A stretch of 64,000 bases of DNA from Emiliania huxleyi CCMP1516 (lineage: Eukaryota; Haptophyta; Isochrysidales; Noelaerhabdaceae). Below are positions 39,383-50,093 of this stretch, piece by piece (position 1 is the first letter of the stretch; the number at the start of each line of letters is the position of its first letter). Position numbers and translations under genes: made by a program. Location: contig NW_005199274.1 in assembly GCF_000372725.1 (NCBI RefSeq), forward strand, positions 391,610 through 455,609. Direction: 5' to 3'. Below the pieces are notes generated by a model. The model was not told the DNA's origin. It saw only the letters and a list, made by a program, of their open reading frames with translations, and did not search any database.

Positions 39383-42142
39383 ATGCTCGTGTGGCTGCTC
39401 GCAGCTTCTTTTACCAATGGCGACAAGGAGGTGCCGCTTGTGCTGTCGAACGGCGCGGTCTACAACGTGACCGATGGCGAGTGCGCTGCTAACTCCGACA
39501 TGTGCTTCACACCGGCGCTGACCGCCTCCAAAAACGAGGCCGCCGTGCGCGAGATCCTGTACGTGGCAGCTAGCTCTTCGAATCCTCTCACCGAGGCCAG
39601 CTTGGAGGCGTCCTTTCAGGCCATCGTCAACGACGCGAGCGACTCCTTTGATCTACGAACAGATGAAACGATGACGCTCGAGCTTACAAACGACGTGAAT
39701 GTGCGTGCGCTCTCGGTCGGCCTGTATATTGGTAACATCGAGGACGTCTCGCCACATGCCTCGTCATGGCAGTTCGAGGGACGGCTGTATGTCAGGGAGA
39801 TCATGCCCCGCCCGTACACGTCGCGGGAGCAAGCCATCCGAGCCATCTACCGAAACCCGGAGGCTGTGATGGATCGGCCGGACGGCACCAGTTTCGCGGA
39901 CGCGGAAAATTGGGATGACAAACGTCACGCATTCGAGTGCATCCGGACCCGCTTCGCCCGCCGCCCAGCCGCTCATCACCTCCCTCCTGCGCCTCTCTCC
40001 TCTTTCACTCCCAACCCCTCCCTCTCCCAGGTGCAACAGGAATGCGCTGGACTCTGCCCGCGACCTCACTTCCGCCGATTTTGACAACGTCTTCCGCCTC
40101 GAATATGAGAATGTGCGTGGGCCTGGGCAGCAGGCGCCGCAGTACGATCCTGAAGGCCAACTCAAGGTCCGCTTTCTCGCCCTCTCTCCCGCCCTTGGCT
40201 GCCGCCTCCCCTCGGGGGCGATCCCTTCCCTCTCCGTTCGCAGTACATCAGGCTGAAGGGCGATTCGTACTCGTACCGGCCGCAGCACTCTCGGTTCCCC
40301 TTCTCGACTGAGCGCCTCAAGTTCACGCCCGCCTCCCATAGATGCTGAGTGCAGACTACTCGAGAAGACACGTGTATCGGCAGTATCCAACAGCCAGGAC
40401 GCTCCACGAGACCACCTCCCTCTACTCTTAGGCTCACCTCCGACTTGGAGTTCAACAACTCGAAGCTCGCCTTCAACATGCTGTGCGTCGACCCATCCTT
40501 CACGGGCTTCGCCCAACCAGACATGATCTCGTGGCCGAGTCGCGAGGTGCGCCGGGCCTTGCTCTCTGAACTAGTCTCTGAATGTGTGGGGCTCCTGCCT
40601 ACCTGGAAGCTGGGTGCGGAGAGCGAGGGTTTTGTGCCTCCTGTCCTACCATTTCGTTGACTACCCTGCCTTGCCCGTCCTAGGTCGCACGCGCCTCGAG
40701 CACCACTCTCGACCTTTTCTACACGGGTGGCTTCCTGCGCAGGCCACCGTTCCTGCGAACCCTAGACGGTCTCGGCGGCGACTCACGCATCCGCTATGGC
40801 GAACTACACCCCGTGACCCGCACGTCCACCGGCATGCTGGTGACGCCGTTGGTCGAGTTCACGATCGTGTTGACGCCAACGCGACTCGTCGGGTTCTTCA
40901 TGCTGATGCCGCTGTTTGCGGCCACTCTCGCCACTCAGGTGAGCAACTAATGAACTCTCCCCGACCCCTTCCCCACATCACCCTCACCCTCTTCATCCCC
41001 CCCCCCCCCCCCGCCCCCGCAGCTGCAGTGGAAGAAACCGGTCTACGCCATAGACGAGTCGGCGACGGTCTCCTCCATCCTCCTCATCTCTGGTGCGATC
41101 GCAGCGCACCTCTCGGTCAACCCCGATTTGGTCTCGGGTGCGTGTCCTGTAAGCCCCCTGGCCCAATCCCCCTCTGGGCAAAGTTGAAACTGCCGTGATA
41201 ACCCCGCAATTGCACCGCCCGCCCCAGTTGGCTTCTATGAAAAGAGCATCGCCGACGAGTGCGCGTATGCGATGCAACATTCTGTTGATCTTGTTCGATG
41301 CGCCTCCTAGAACCCCAGTTGAGGACCTTTGCTTCTGTCCAGGTACATTATCACCGGGTGGTACATCGTTTGCATCGCGGTGATCTCGGGGCGGAACGCA
41401 TATTCTGCACACGCAGGGGAGGAGGCAAGGGTAGAGGCGTTCAAGCGCGGCACGGCGCGCCTGTACTCGCTGATGCGCCAGCTGGGCCTGCTTGCGACCG
41501 TCCTCTTTGTCCCTGCCGTCTATCACTCGGTGGACGACTACGGAAGGACTGACACCGAGGACGAAGTGTGGATCACCACTGTCGGCGTGCTCGGTGGGGC
41601 GGTCACCCTACTCACCGGAGTTGCCCTCTTTCGCTACCGCACCGCCGAGCGTCACCTCGAGGCAACAGAGGCGGCAAAGACGGCTGAGGAGCGTGAGGTC
41701 ATTCTTCCGTCGCTCGACGAGAAGTCGCCGGCTGAGTGGAGCGTGCTCGAGGTGGCGGTCTGGCTCGAGCACTCCCCGGCTCTCGTGCACCTGGGTCCTG
41801 CCAAGCGCGCGACCGTGCGCGCCACCTTCACCAAGGAGGAGATTGAGGGCGCCTCGCTGATCATGTGCACAGAGATGGAACTCCTACTCAAGCTGGGCGT
41901 GGCCGCAGGTGACCGTGGGGCCTCGCACTAGCTGGGCTGTGGGGCTGCTGCCTTAGGATACGCCAACCGGTACCCCACACTGGTGCTTGAGAAGTTTACC
42001 TCACCTTACTTGCCTCGGCCGCGCAGGCTCCGCGGTGCAGGTGGCCCTCGCGGTCGAGCAGCTTCTCGCGAAGCCACTCGAGTGCGCGACGAGCGCGTTC
42101 GAGGCCGCGCCGGAGCTAGCGTCTGATGACGCGCTCAATTAG
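39383..42142 (+). CDS. Pentameric ligand-gated-channel-like membrane protein with C-terminal SAM domain
   Basis: Nine exons: 39383-39936, 40031-40166, 40244-40326, 40432-40546, 40684-40938, 41023-41137, 41228-41258, 41343-41908, 42027-42142 (1971 nt, 656 residues, every phase closed). The ATG at 39383 gives a signal peptide (MLVWLLAASFTNG). A beta-rich extracellular part follows, with SSWQFEGRLYVREIMPRPY and RFPFSTERLKFTLTSDLEF resembling Cys-loop receptor loops. Four to five hydrophobic helices are seen (VEFTIVLTPTRLVGFFMLMP; VSSILLISGAIAAHL; IITGWYIVCIAVIS; LGLLATVLFVPAVY; WITTVGVLGGAVTLLTGVAL). The cytoplasmic end has a SAM domain (EWSVLEVAVWLEHSPALVHL, then TKEEIEGASLIMCTEMELLL). I infer a ligand-gated ion channel or a relative. 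The canonical Cys-loop spacing is not evident, so the channel assignment is moderate and the SAM domain firmer. Confidence 0.7.
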
Positions 42143-42735
42143 ATCGTTCGCCGTGCATGTCGACGACGACGAACGGACGTCGCGTGGAGGGTGGCGCGCG
42201 TAATGAGGCTCCCGGTGACCGAACAGGGCTGCGAGCGGGGTCGCCTTCGCCCGCTGTCCACACTCTATCTCTATTAGGTAGGTTTGTGCAGTACGCGCAC
42301 TCGGATGTGTGGCAGCCCGCTGGCTGAGTGTCTTGTCTAAGTCACATGAACAGTGATCAGTGTACGACATCGCCACATCGCGCTCCAGGTGGAAAAAGAA
42401 AGCAGGCGGCCCAGGCCGAGGAGAGCGACGAGGCTCGAGGGAGAGGATGACGCGGCAGGAAAAGGAACGACGATGGGGGGCGACCGCGAGGGCGCACGCA
42501 TGAAGGTCGCGGCGAGAGTTGGAGAGAGAGTTGAGAGTTGGCGAGCGAGGGACTGACTGCGACGAGACTCGAGAGACACCTATGTACATCGAGGGAGAGG
42601 CAGAGGCGGCCGCGGACGGGCAAACATGGGGGCAGCTCTCTTTCTTTTGAGAGTGTGCCGGAGTGTGTGCTAGTCCGCGCCAGTCCGGCCTTGCTCTTGA
42701 CAAAAAAGAAATCTACCGGCCTCAGTCCCAAATAT
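42143..42735. other. Intergenic
   Basis: No gene. 42495-42545 resembles 20405-20430 inverted (GCATGAAGGTCGCGGCGAGA). AAAAAAGAAAT at 42702-42712 lies 24 bp before the next ATG. Confidence 0.5.
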
Positions 42736-44679
42736 ATGCCCGCGTCTCGCTCCCGCGCCAACGCCGCGCTCCGCACGCCGCCGCCGCCGTCTGTTGACAG
42801 CGCGCCGGGTGGCGAAGTCCCAAAGAACGTCCTCAAGGCGGCCGAGAACGGCCGCTTGGGACCAGTGCGATCGTGGCTGAATGACGGCGGGAAGGCCGAC
42901 ACTCTCGCTGAGCGACCCTCTGAGGTCGGCGGCAGTACGGTTCCATGCACCCTGCTGATGATTGCCGCACGCAAAGAGCACGTGCAGATTGTCGAGCTCC
43001 TCCTGAAGCGTGGCGCAGACATCAACCTGCATACCAGTCGCGGCTCCACTGCGCTCAGCGCTGCAGCCTGCTGCGGATGCGAGCGAATGGTGGAGATGCT
43101 GCTGCAGCACGGAGCGGAGTTGAATCCACAGGACTCCGCCGCCTGGTCGGCGCTGGCAGCGGCTGCCCAGGGCGGCAAAGAGCGGGTGGTCGATTTGCTC
43201 CTGCGGCGTGGCGCGGAGATCGACCTGCAGAACAAGAGAAACGGTGACACCGCGCTGGTGCACGCCGCCTTCTTCAACCGCCCCGCCGTCGTGCTCCGCC
43301 TTCTTCGGGCGGGAGCAGACATGACGTTGCGCGACGCGGCGGGCAGGACGGCGCTGCAGTGGGCCAAGCAGAAGGGCCACGCCGAGTGCGTCCAGGCCTT
43401 CAAGACATACCTCGGGGAGGTGGCTGGGCGCCGGAGCAAGGCGCCGTCGGCCGAGGCAGGCGGCGCAGGCGCGGCGGTGGGTGCGAGTGCCGCGGCCTCT
43501 GCTCCGAGCGGCGAGGGTGGCTTGGAGGCCAAGCCGAGCAGCGGTGCGGTGCCAGAACAGGTTGCGCACGCGGCTGAGCGAGGCGATGAGGAGGCGGTGC
43601 TGGCGTGGCTCGACGGCGGCGGGCGGGTGAATGCGACGAGCGAGTACGTCTTTGCGGACGGGGTTCGTGTGAGCGGCGTGACGCTGCTGATGCTCGCAAT
43701 GGCCCAGGGCCACGAGGGGCTGGCCGAGGCGCTGCTCCAGCGCGGTGCGGATGTCTTGTTGCAGAACAGCAATGGTGGCACCGCGCTGATGGCCGCCGCT
43801 AGCGGTGGCCACGAGAAAGTGGTCGACGCGCTGATCCGGCACGGCGCGGCGATCGAACTTCAGTCCAACGCCGGCTACACCGCGCTGATTCGTGCCGCTT
43901 TCTACGGCCACCCCGCCGTCCTTCTCTGCCTGCTGCGGGCGGGCGCAGACGTGACGCTGTGCACTACGGACGGCAAGACCGCGCTGCAGCTTGCCAAGGA
44001 GCAGGGCCACACCGAGTGCGTGCGCGCCCTCGCGGAGCATGCGGCGACCGAGAAGGCGGCGGAGAAGGCGGCGGAGGAGGCGGCGTGGGCCGCGGGAGCG
44101 GCGGAGAGGGCGGCGCAGAGGGCGGCGGAGGAGAAGGAGGCGGCGCGGCACGCCGAGGAGCTGCTGGCGGAGGTCGAGGCGGAGAAGCGCGCCAAGGGCA
44201 AGAAGGGCAAGAAGAAGAAGAAGGGCGGCGGGGCGGGCGGAGCTGGGCCGTCGCAGGAGCCCGAGGAGCTTGCCGAGGCGCCGTCGGAGGCAGACGCAGC
44301 CGAGGCGGCGAAGAAGGCCGAGGAGGAGAGGCTTCTCCGGCTTCTCGAGACGCTCACCGAGGAGAGGATGCGGCTTGGCATCACGCCGGAGAGCCAGGCA
44401 GCGGCGTCGGCAGAGGTGGCCGAGGCGGCTCGCTTGGCCGAGGAGGCGGAGGCGGCGGAGGAGGCGGCGGAGGCGGAGGACGAGGCTGCCGCAGAGGAGG
44501 AAGCGGTGACTGAGGCGGCGGCGGCGGCGGCAGCGGCGGCGGTGGCGGCGGCGGCGGCCGAAGCGGCGGCGGCCGAGGCGAAACTGGCCGCTGCCAAGGA
44601 GAGGCGCGCGGCCACTGCCGCTGCGAGGGCCAAGGCGGCGGCCGCCAGGATGGCGGTGGAGGCGGCTCAGCGCGCATAG
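42736..44679 (+). CDS. Ankyrin repeat protein, paralogue of the kinase gene's N-terminus
   Basis: One exon, 647 residues, starting MPASRSRANAALRTPPPPSV. Two ankyrin blocks (about 30-235 and 275-440) carry units such as VQIVELLLKRGADINLHTSR and TALQWAKQKGHAECVQAFKT. An Ala/Glu coiled coil follows with a lysine cluster KKGKKKKKGGG near residue 490, then a long EAAEAEDEAAAEEEA-type tail. Units match those of the 21085 protein closely (AERGDEEAVLAWLDGGGR; LLRAGAD then DGKTALQLAKE), so they share a recent ancestor. Here the kinase, RING and RPELNG modules are missing. Probably a scaffold; partners unknown. The start at 42736 follows AAATAT and sits 24 bp after the A-rich motif. Confidence 0.85.
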   Translation: MPASRSRANAALRTPPPPSVDSAPGGEVPKNVLKAAENGRLGPVRSWLNDGGKADTLAERPSEVGGSTVPCTLLMIAARKEHVQIVELLLKRGADINLHTSRGSTALSAAACCGCERMVEMLLQHGAELNPQDSAAWSALAAAAQGGKERVVDLLLRRGAEIDLQNKRNGDTALVHAAFFNRPAVVLRLLRAGADMTLRDAAGRTALQWAKQKGHAECVQAFKTYLGEVAGRRSKAPSAEAGGAGAAVGASAAASAPSGEGGLEAKPSSGAVPEQVAHAAERGDEEAVLAWLDGGGRVNATSEYVFADGVRVSGVTLLMLAMAQGHEGLAEALLQRGADVLLQNSNGGTALMAAASGGHEKVVDALIRHGAAIELQSNAGYTALIRAAFYGHPAVLLCLLRAGADVTLCTTDGKTALQLAKEQGHTECVRALAEHAATEKAAEKAAEEAAWAAGAAERAAQRAAEEKEAARHAEELLAEVEAEKRAKGKKGKKKKKGGGAGGAGPSQEPEELAEAPSEADAAEAAKKAEEERLLRLLETLTEERMRLGITPESQAAASAEVAEAARLAEEAEAAEEAAEAEDEAAAEEEAVTEAAAAAAAAAVAAAAAEAAAAEAKLAAAKERRAATAAARAKAAAARMAVEAAQRA

Positions 44680-45195
44680 CGAGTGCGAACGCAACGCCAA
44701 TGGGCATGCAGCAGTGAGCACAGAGTACCACGGGGGAGTGGAGGGGGGGGGGGGGGGGACGCACTTCTTCGCGTGTGGCTTATCTTTCTTTCTTTGGGGT
44801 TTGGGCCCGCGCATGGACAGCGATCACAGACAGTGGCCCACACTGCACGCTAAGCGACTTTTTTTGGAAAGACGCAACACCAAGCGGTTAACGCTCAGGC
44901 TAGTCGTTAATACGGTATGCAGCCCCTTGTGGCGAGTGTGAAAAGGCGTCGTAGCGGCCTCCGGTCTACTATGAAGACCATCGTGGAACCAAGCGACGGA
45001 CGCACGGAGATGGTGCGGGGGTACGGGTGTTCCAGGAGGTCACGACACGCACCGACCCTTCACGCGCGGGGAAGGCACAGTAATCCGGCACGTGTTGGGC
45101 GCCCCATTCCGTTTAGGGCTAGGTCGGCTCAGGGCCCCGTCCACTTCCCTCCCACTTGGCGCGTGATAATGAGGAGATGCCAGTCGACGGAGGGT

Positions 45196-45370
45196 AGCGA
45201 ACGGAGTGGAATGCACAGATGGGGGATGGCAAAGGCGGAGGGCGGGAAGGGGGGAGGGCGGCGGGAGAACGGCGGGAGGGAGCGAACGGAGTGGAATGCA
45301 CAGATGGGGGATGGCAAAGGCGGGGGGCGGGAAGGGGGGAGGGCGGCGGGAGGGCGAGGGGCGGCATGGG
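45196..45370. repeat. 85-bp minisatellite, two copies
   Basis: AGCGAACGGAGTGGAATGCA starts copies at 45196 and 45281. Both continue through GATGGGGGATGGCAAAGGCG and a GGGCGGGAAGGGG segment. G-rich derivatives extend to about 45560. Confidence 0.9.
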
Positions 45371-45622
45371 CGGGCGGTGGGTGGTTCGGTAGGGCGGGGG
45401 GGAGGGCGAGGGGTGGAGGAGGAGGGCGGTGGGGGCGAGGGGCGGCGAAGGAGAGGGTTGCGGCGGGAAAGGCAGCGTGGAGGTTGGCGGAGGTGTGGGG
45501 GAGGTGGGGGGCGGCGGCGGCGTGAGTGACGGCGGCGGCAGTGTGGAGGAGGTGGGGGGGAGGGCAGTAGCGAGCGGGTGGCGAGGGCAACAGTGATGGG
45601 TAAAAAAAAGAAGCAGGGTTCC

Positions 45623-45836
45623 GGCTCCTAGCCGGATAGGGGGTCTGTCTGCACTGACTCGCGCCAAAACGCCCTACCTACCTACCTATCCCCAGGCCGC
45701 GCAGCGAAGCCAAAATTTGATGAAAATAGGGCTACCTACCTATTGCAGGGCCCTTTTGGGCGAAACAAGACCAACCTACCTACCTATCTGGGAGGGGCCA
45801 GCCAGTGTGGACAGACCCCCTATCCGGCTAGGAGCC
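45623..45836. mobile_element. MITE-like 214-bp inverted-repeat element
   Basis: GGCTCCTAGCCGGATAGGGG and the following GTCTGTC at 45623-45649 recur inverted at 45810-45836. The interior has three CTACCTACC-type clusters (about 45672, 45731, 45774). No clear target duplication. It is also related in style (GGTAGGTA runs) to the nested repeat at 7858-8251. Confidence 0.7.
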
Positions 45837-46430
45837 CGGGCCCAGAGACGAGCGAGTAGCACAAAAAACCGATAATGTTGGCGTGCTAGGCAGAAAGAAA
45901 TCAAAGAGGTACGAGGCTGCTGACCGCACTCCAAGTGCTCCAAGTACAAGACGGCGCAGTGGAGCGAAAGAAACAAGGGAAGCCAGGATGGAAAGACGGC
46001 GCCTGAAAAAACTGGTGGCGCCGCCCCTCGGCCAGCGAGTCGTGCTACATGTACATGTGCATGTGCATGCGCATCTAGGCGGGCTCTCGGCACGCCCTGG
46101 CACGTCATGCTCCCTCTCCTGGTACATCTTGAGCTCCTCCCGGAGGCGCTCAACCTCCGCCTCCGCCCTTGCGAGGCTGGAGCGTGGTCCGCCCGCCTCT
46201 CGGGCCCGTGGGACGCGCCGTAGAAGTCGACGTAGCGTGTCCGTGGCGTGGGCATGCCATCCCTTGGAGAGATCCCCCCTTCCGTGTCTGCCTCACCCTC
46301 CGCAGTCCGCAGCGGAGGGCTCGCCAAGCCGCGGCACGACTTGTGCTTGTGCATCCCGGCCAACGCCGGGGGGAATCCGCGCGTTGATAGCGCGGCCGCC
46401 AATTGCAACGTTTGCCCGCGCGCGTGAACA

Positions 46431-46485
46431 GGGCTCCAGGCCCCAAATGACGTGTGAGTGTTAGAGTTGTTTGGTATTGAAAATC
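46431..46485 (+). repeat. 55-bp repeat upstream of the EF-hand gene
   Basis: GGGCTCCAGGCCCCAAATGA and the next 35 bp match 58629-58683 with one substitution. Both copies are on the plus strand and upstream of a plus-strand gene. Confidence 0.9.
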
Positions 46486-46523
46486 GAAAAAATGTATCCC
46501 GCGCGTAACGAACTCCATTGAGC

Positions 46524-47139
46524 ATGTCTAAGGCGAAGAAGCAGCCAAAGGCGGTGCCCGCGGTGGACGCGACCCCCACGACTGCCGAGCTGGTGCCGCA
46601 GCTCCCAGAGGCGGAGGCACAGCGGATTCGCGAGGCGTGGTTTGCGTGCGACTCGGATGGCGACTCACTCCTCGACAGCCACGACTTCAACAAGCTGCTG
46701 CTGCGGATCAACCGGGACGATCTCAAGGCCGACGAGGTGGTGGAGGCCATCCGGCGGATGCAGAGCAAGCGAAAGGACCAGAGGACCGAGCCGACCGACC
46801 TGCTGCACCTACGCGAGACGCTGCGATTTTTTGCGACGAATCCCCTCGTCGAGAAGCCAGAGGCGCACTCGCTGCTGCCTCTCCTCCTGCCACCTCTCCT
46901 CACCTCTCACCCGATGCCAATCGCAGGCGGAGCGGCTGTCCGAGGACCTCTTCCGTGGCCTCCTTGCGCAGCAGGAAGGCGCGGCCGACGATAAGGCCCC
47001 GAGCACCCTCAGCATGGCCGCCATCTCGAAGCTGCTTGCTGACTATGAGCTGGACCCGAACGTGCTTTTTGACGGCAGCACTCCGGCTCTAGCTCTCCCA
47101 GAAATCCAGCAGCTCCTCGCGGCCAGCACAAGACCGTGA
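46524..47139 (+). CDS. EF-hand calcium-binding protein
   Basis: Two exons, 46524-46862 and 46927-47139, with a 64-bp GC-AG intron (GAG|GCGCAC ... ATCGCAG) in phase 0, give 183 residues. A Lys-rich start (MSKAKKQPKAVPAVDATPTT) precedes a calmodulin-like first hand: IREAWFACDSDGDSLLDSHD with D-x-D-x-D spacing and the E-helix. The second half (KADEVVEAIRRMQSKRKDQR ... LRETLRFFATNP; ISKLLADYELDPNVLFDGS; LPEIQQLLA) has helix pairs without a canonical second loop. It is probably a calcium sensor that acts on a partner; the partner is unknown. A TTG codon at 46518 would add two residues in frame; ATG at 46524 is preferred. Confidence 0.8.
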
Positions 47140-49713
47140 GGAGGCCCCGGTAGCGTCGCTGCCAGGCGTGTTGCGCCCCAGCCTCGCCAACTCGAGAGCA
47201 CTCTCATGACGCTCCGAGTCCTCACTGCGCTAGGCCGGGCCGCGTGAGCGGGGCCAGTGGCACGCGATCGCAACGCCGAGACGCGTGACCAGGCACTGAT
47301 CGTGAGGAGAGTCGAGGCGGGGTTTGGCGTTTGCTGCCGTGTGTCGGTTGTCGGTGTCACTGCGGGGAGAGTCTGGCATTGTGCTCTGCGTACTGGGAGC
47401 TCTGGACCTGAGCGACCAGTGAGCTGCTCAGTACTGACCACTGGCTTGACCGCGGCGCCCGTGCGTGGAGAGCCTGGTCCCCGCTGGAGGCTATATCTTT
47501 AAATTACTCACTGTGACGACACACACAGAGAGAGACACTCACACGCTGTGTGAGTGTGTCGTCTCGACTCCGTCGAAACCACCGTCCTCTAAATAAATAA
47601 ACAAAGTGTAGTGGAAAATCCAAAATCCAAATCGCAAACATAGAAATCCAAACACACACAACCACGTGGCATAGGAGAGCAGGAGGTGAAAGGAGGTCAG
47701 CACAACTTCCAAGGACGCACGAGCGAGAAGCACAGCAGAGCAAATAAATAAACAAAGAGTTGGAAATAAAGAAAAACGGACAACTCTACTGTGAGATGGG
47801 TAAAAAGGAACAGGTCCCCGCCCGTGCGATCTTTGTGCAGGGTTCTTTGTGGGTGTGGTCGGCGACTAGCCGGGGTCGTCCCGATGGGGGACTAGCACAC
47901 TATAGCCGTCTTCCACATGGTCCCTGCTCGGGTCCCTGCTGCGCTGCTGCTCCTCTGACTCCTAATCTCTTCGTACATCCTCCTGCTGATCTCCGCAAAG
48001 TCCTGCTCCCTCCCTCGTCTGCTCTCGCCCTGCGCGTTTGCTCCGCCTCCCCGTCTTCTGCGTCGTCTGGCGACTGGCCCTCCATAGGCTGCCCATAGTC
48101 GGTTGAGGACGCCGCCCTCCTCGTGCCTCTTCCCAACGTTCCCTCAGCGGCTGATGCCGTCTGCTCCGGCTCCCCCGTCCCCGAGTCTGCCCTGCTCTCG
48201 TCTGCGCAGTCTCTGCCTTATCGCCACTGGCGTCTCTCATCTTCTTTCTCCCCTTCTTGTAATGCTTTGCACATCGCGTCGATTCCTTTTTCGCGTGAGC
48301 ACCCCACCCTCGCGCCTCGGAAAAGAGCCCGCCCAGCAGCTGAACCGCTCGCTCCCTAACTAAGTCGACGGTGCATCATCAATCAGTCTCCACTTCGCTC
48401 GACTCCTCTGTGGGTCGTGGCTCGTGTGCTTTTTTTATTTTGTGCTCGCGCTCACATCTGTGTACACTGTGACGTTGTGTGTCATGTGTGTTCAGTCTTC
48501 AGAGACAGGAGTGTTCGAAAGTAATATGTGCACGCACGCAAAACACGACTCACAACACACAAGGAACTTTAGTAGTTTAGAGAGCACACGACGTAAAACC
48601 TAGAGATATCTGAGACACATTGCTCTGCCCAGCGGCGCTCACAGCGACTCAATCGTCACAACACACGACTAGACTCCATGCACGAGAGACTAGAGACGGC
48701 ACACCATGGCGAGCCTGATCGGCGCACGACCCACTGCCACTGGTGTGCACAGCGAGCGGTGTCCTCTATCCTACCGTGCTCGCGTGTCGCCCCAGAGACT
48801 CCCCACGGCCAGGCTAATTGCACACCTGCGCGCCGGCTCCACGCCGCTCCCTTGTGGGCGGGTTGCGCGGCGCCGCAGCCCCCCCCCCACCCCCCCTTAT
48901 CCCTTCACCAGCCCGACGCAGCGGCCAAAGCCTACGCGGCGGCTGCGTCCCCCGCCGCGGCGGCGGGGGCGGTGTTGTTCACGGGCGTGCTGGGCCAGAT
49001 GGTCTTGAGCACGGAGAGCGTGGTCGGCGCAAGCATCTTCGCCGCCGATGCGGTCGGGCTCCGCGCCACTGCGCGTCAAGACAAGGGGCGGTGGTGAGGC
49101 GGCAGGGCCGCTGGGGAGGTAAGGGTGGCAGGCGCGGGGGCGGCGGGCGTGCGGGCCGAGCGGGAAGAGGCGAGACGCGACCGCCGAGCCGAGCGACGGC
49201 GTTTGCATGGTCTGCAGAGTCTGCGGCACTAGTCCGCGGTCGATGGCGGGCGCCTGAGAGAGGGGGAGAGCCGGGGAGATACGGGGAGATACGGGGGAGA
49301 TGTGCAGGCCCGCGGTCGATGGCGGGCGCCCAGAGGGAGGAGAGCTCGTCGTGCTCCTACGCGAGGTTGCAATCTCGGCTCAACCTCGGCGCATCTCGAC
49401 CGCGAGGGGTGGCCGGCGCGCGCTGTGCCTCGCAGCGCGCAGCCACGCGGGCGGTGACGGCGAGGAGAGCGACATGGCACAAGCCTGGAGGGCAACCAGA
49501 GGGGGAGGCGGGTCAGAGGGGGGGGGGGGGGGGGGGACTTCCAGCCCCCTGACCGGGGAGGGCGGGGGATGGCCCCCCTTGCCACGCTCCAAAGGACTCC
49601 CTCCCTGGTTTCGGGTGGCGCCGAAACTCGTGCCGGGGGCACACTAGCCGGCGGAAGGAAAGGCGGCGGGGGCAGGGGGGGCGGCGCCCCGGGTAAATGG
49701 GCGGCTGGGAGGA
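47140..49713. other. Intergenic; possible gene pieces near 49000
   Basis: 2.6 kb without a convincing gene. 47523-47573 can fold (CACTCACAC / GTGTGAGTG arms). ATAAATAAACAAAG occurs twice (about 47590 and 47743). At 48930-49070 a hydrophobic plus frame (AVLFTGVLGQMVLSTESVVG) and a minus frame (MLAPTTLSVLKTIWPSTPVN) overlap, and one may be an exon of a gene running into the gap. 49265-49300 and 49370-49400 carry the ACGGGGAGAT and AATCTCGGC words typical of introns here. Confidence 0.4.
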
Positions 49714-50011
49714 NNNNNNNNNNNNNNNNNNNNNNNNNNNNNNNNNNNNNNNNNNNNNNNNNNNNNNNNNNNNNNNNNNNNNNNNNNNNNNNNNNNNNNN
49801 NNNNNNNNNNNNNNNNNNNNNNNNNNNNNNNNNNNNNNNNNNNNNNNNNNNNNNNNNNNNNNNNNNNNNNNNNNNNNNNNNNNNNNNNNNNNNNNNNNNN
49901 NNNNNNNNNNNNNNNNNNNNNNNNNNNNNNNNNNNNNNNNNNNNNNNNNNNNNNNNNNNNNNNNNNNNNNNNNNNNNNNNNNNNNNNNNNNNNNNNNNNN
50001 NNNNNNNNNNN
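49714..50011. other. Assembly gap (298 N)
   Basis: Unknown bases, about 80 bp beyond the stop codon of the F-box gene. Confidence 1.
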
Positions 50012-50093
50012 AGTATTGGCCTTCCGTTCCAAGCATCAGTTTAAGCTGTCCGGATCGTCAACCAATCCATTTCTCCGGGCACATCTTTGTCAC

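Larger units (their letters stand above)
44680..46430. other. Intergenic; repeats, one degenerate module
   Basis: Holds a G-run at 44744-44758, the 85-bp minisatellite, a small inverted-repeat element, and at 46020-46100 (+) a broken copy of the LGQRVVL...GGLSARPG module split by 31 bp of CATGTACATGTGCATG-type sequence ending CTAG. On the minus strand 46110-46175 reads EAEVERLREELKMYQERE, a possible coiled-coil exon, but no gene could be built around it. Confidence 0.5.

Noticed and set aside
39350-39385. tRNA T-arm (GGTTCGAGTC) before the channel-like gene
   Set aside because: The flanking bases do not pair into a T-stem and no acceptor or anticodon arms were found.
42357-44814. Antisense frames of 474 and 714 codons over the second ankyrin gene
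   Set aside because: Shadows of the GC-rich sense gene; no domain recognised, whereas the sense frame has clear ankyrin repeats.
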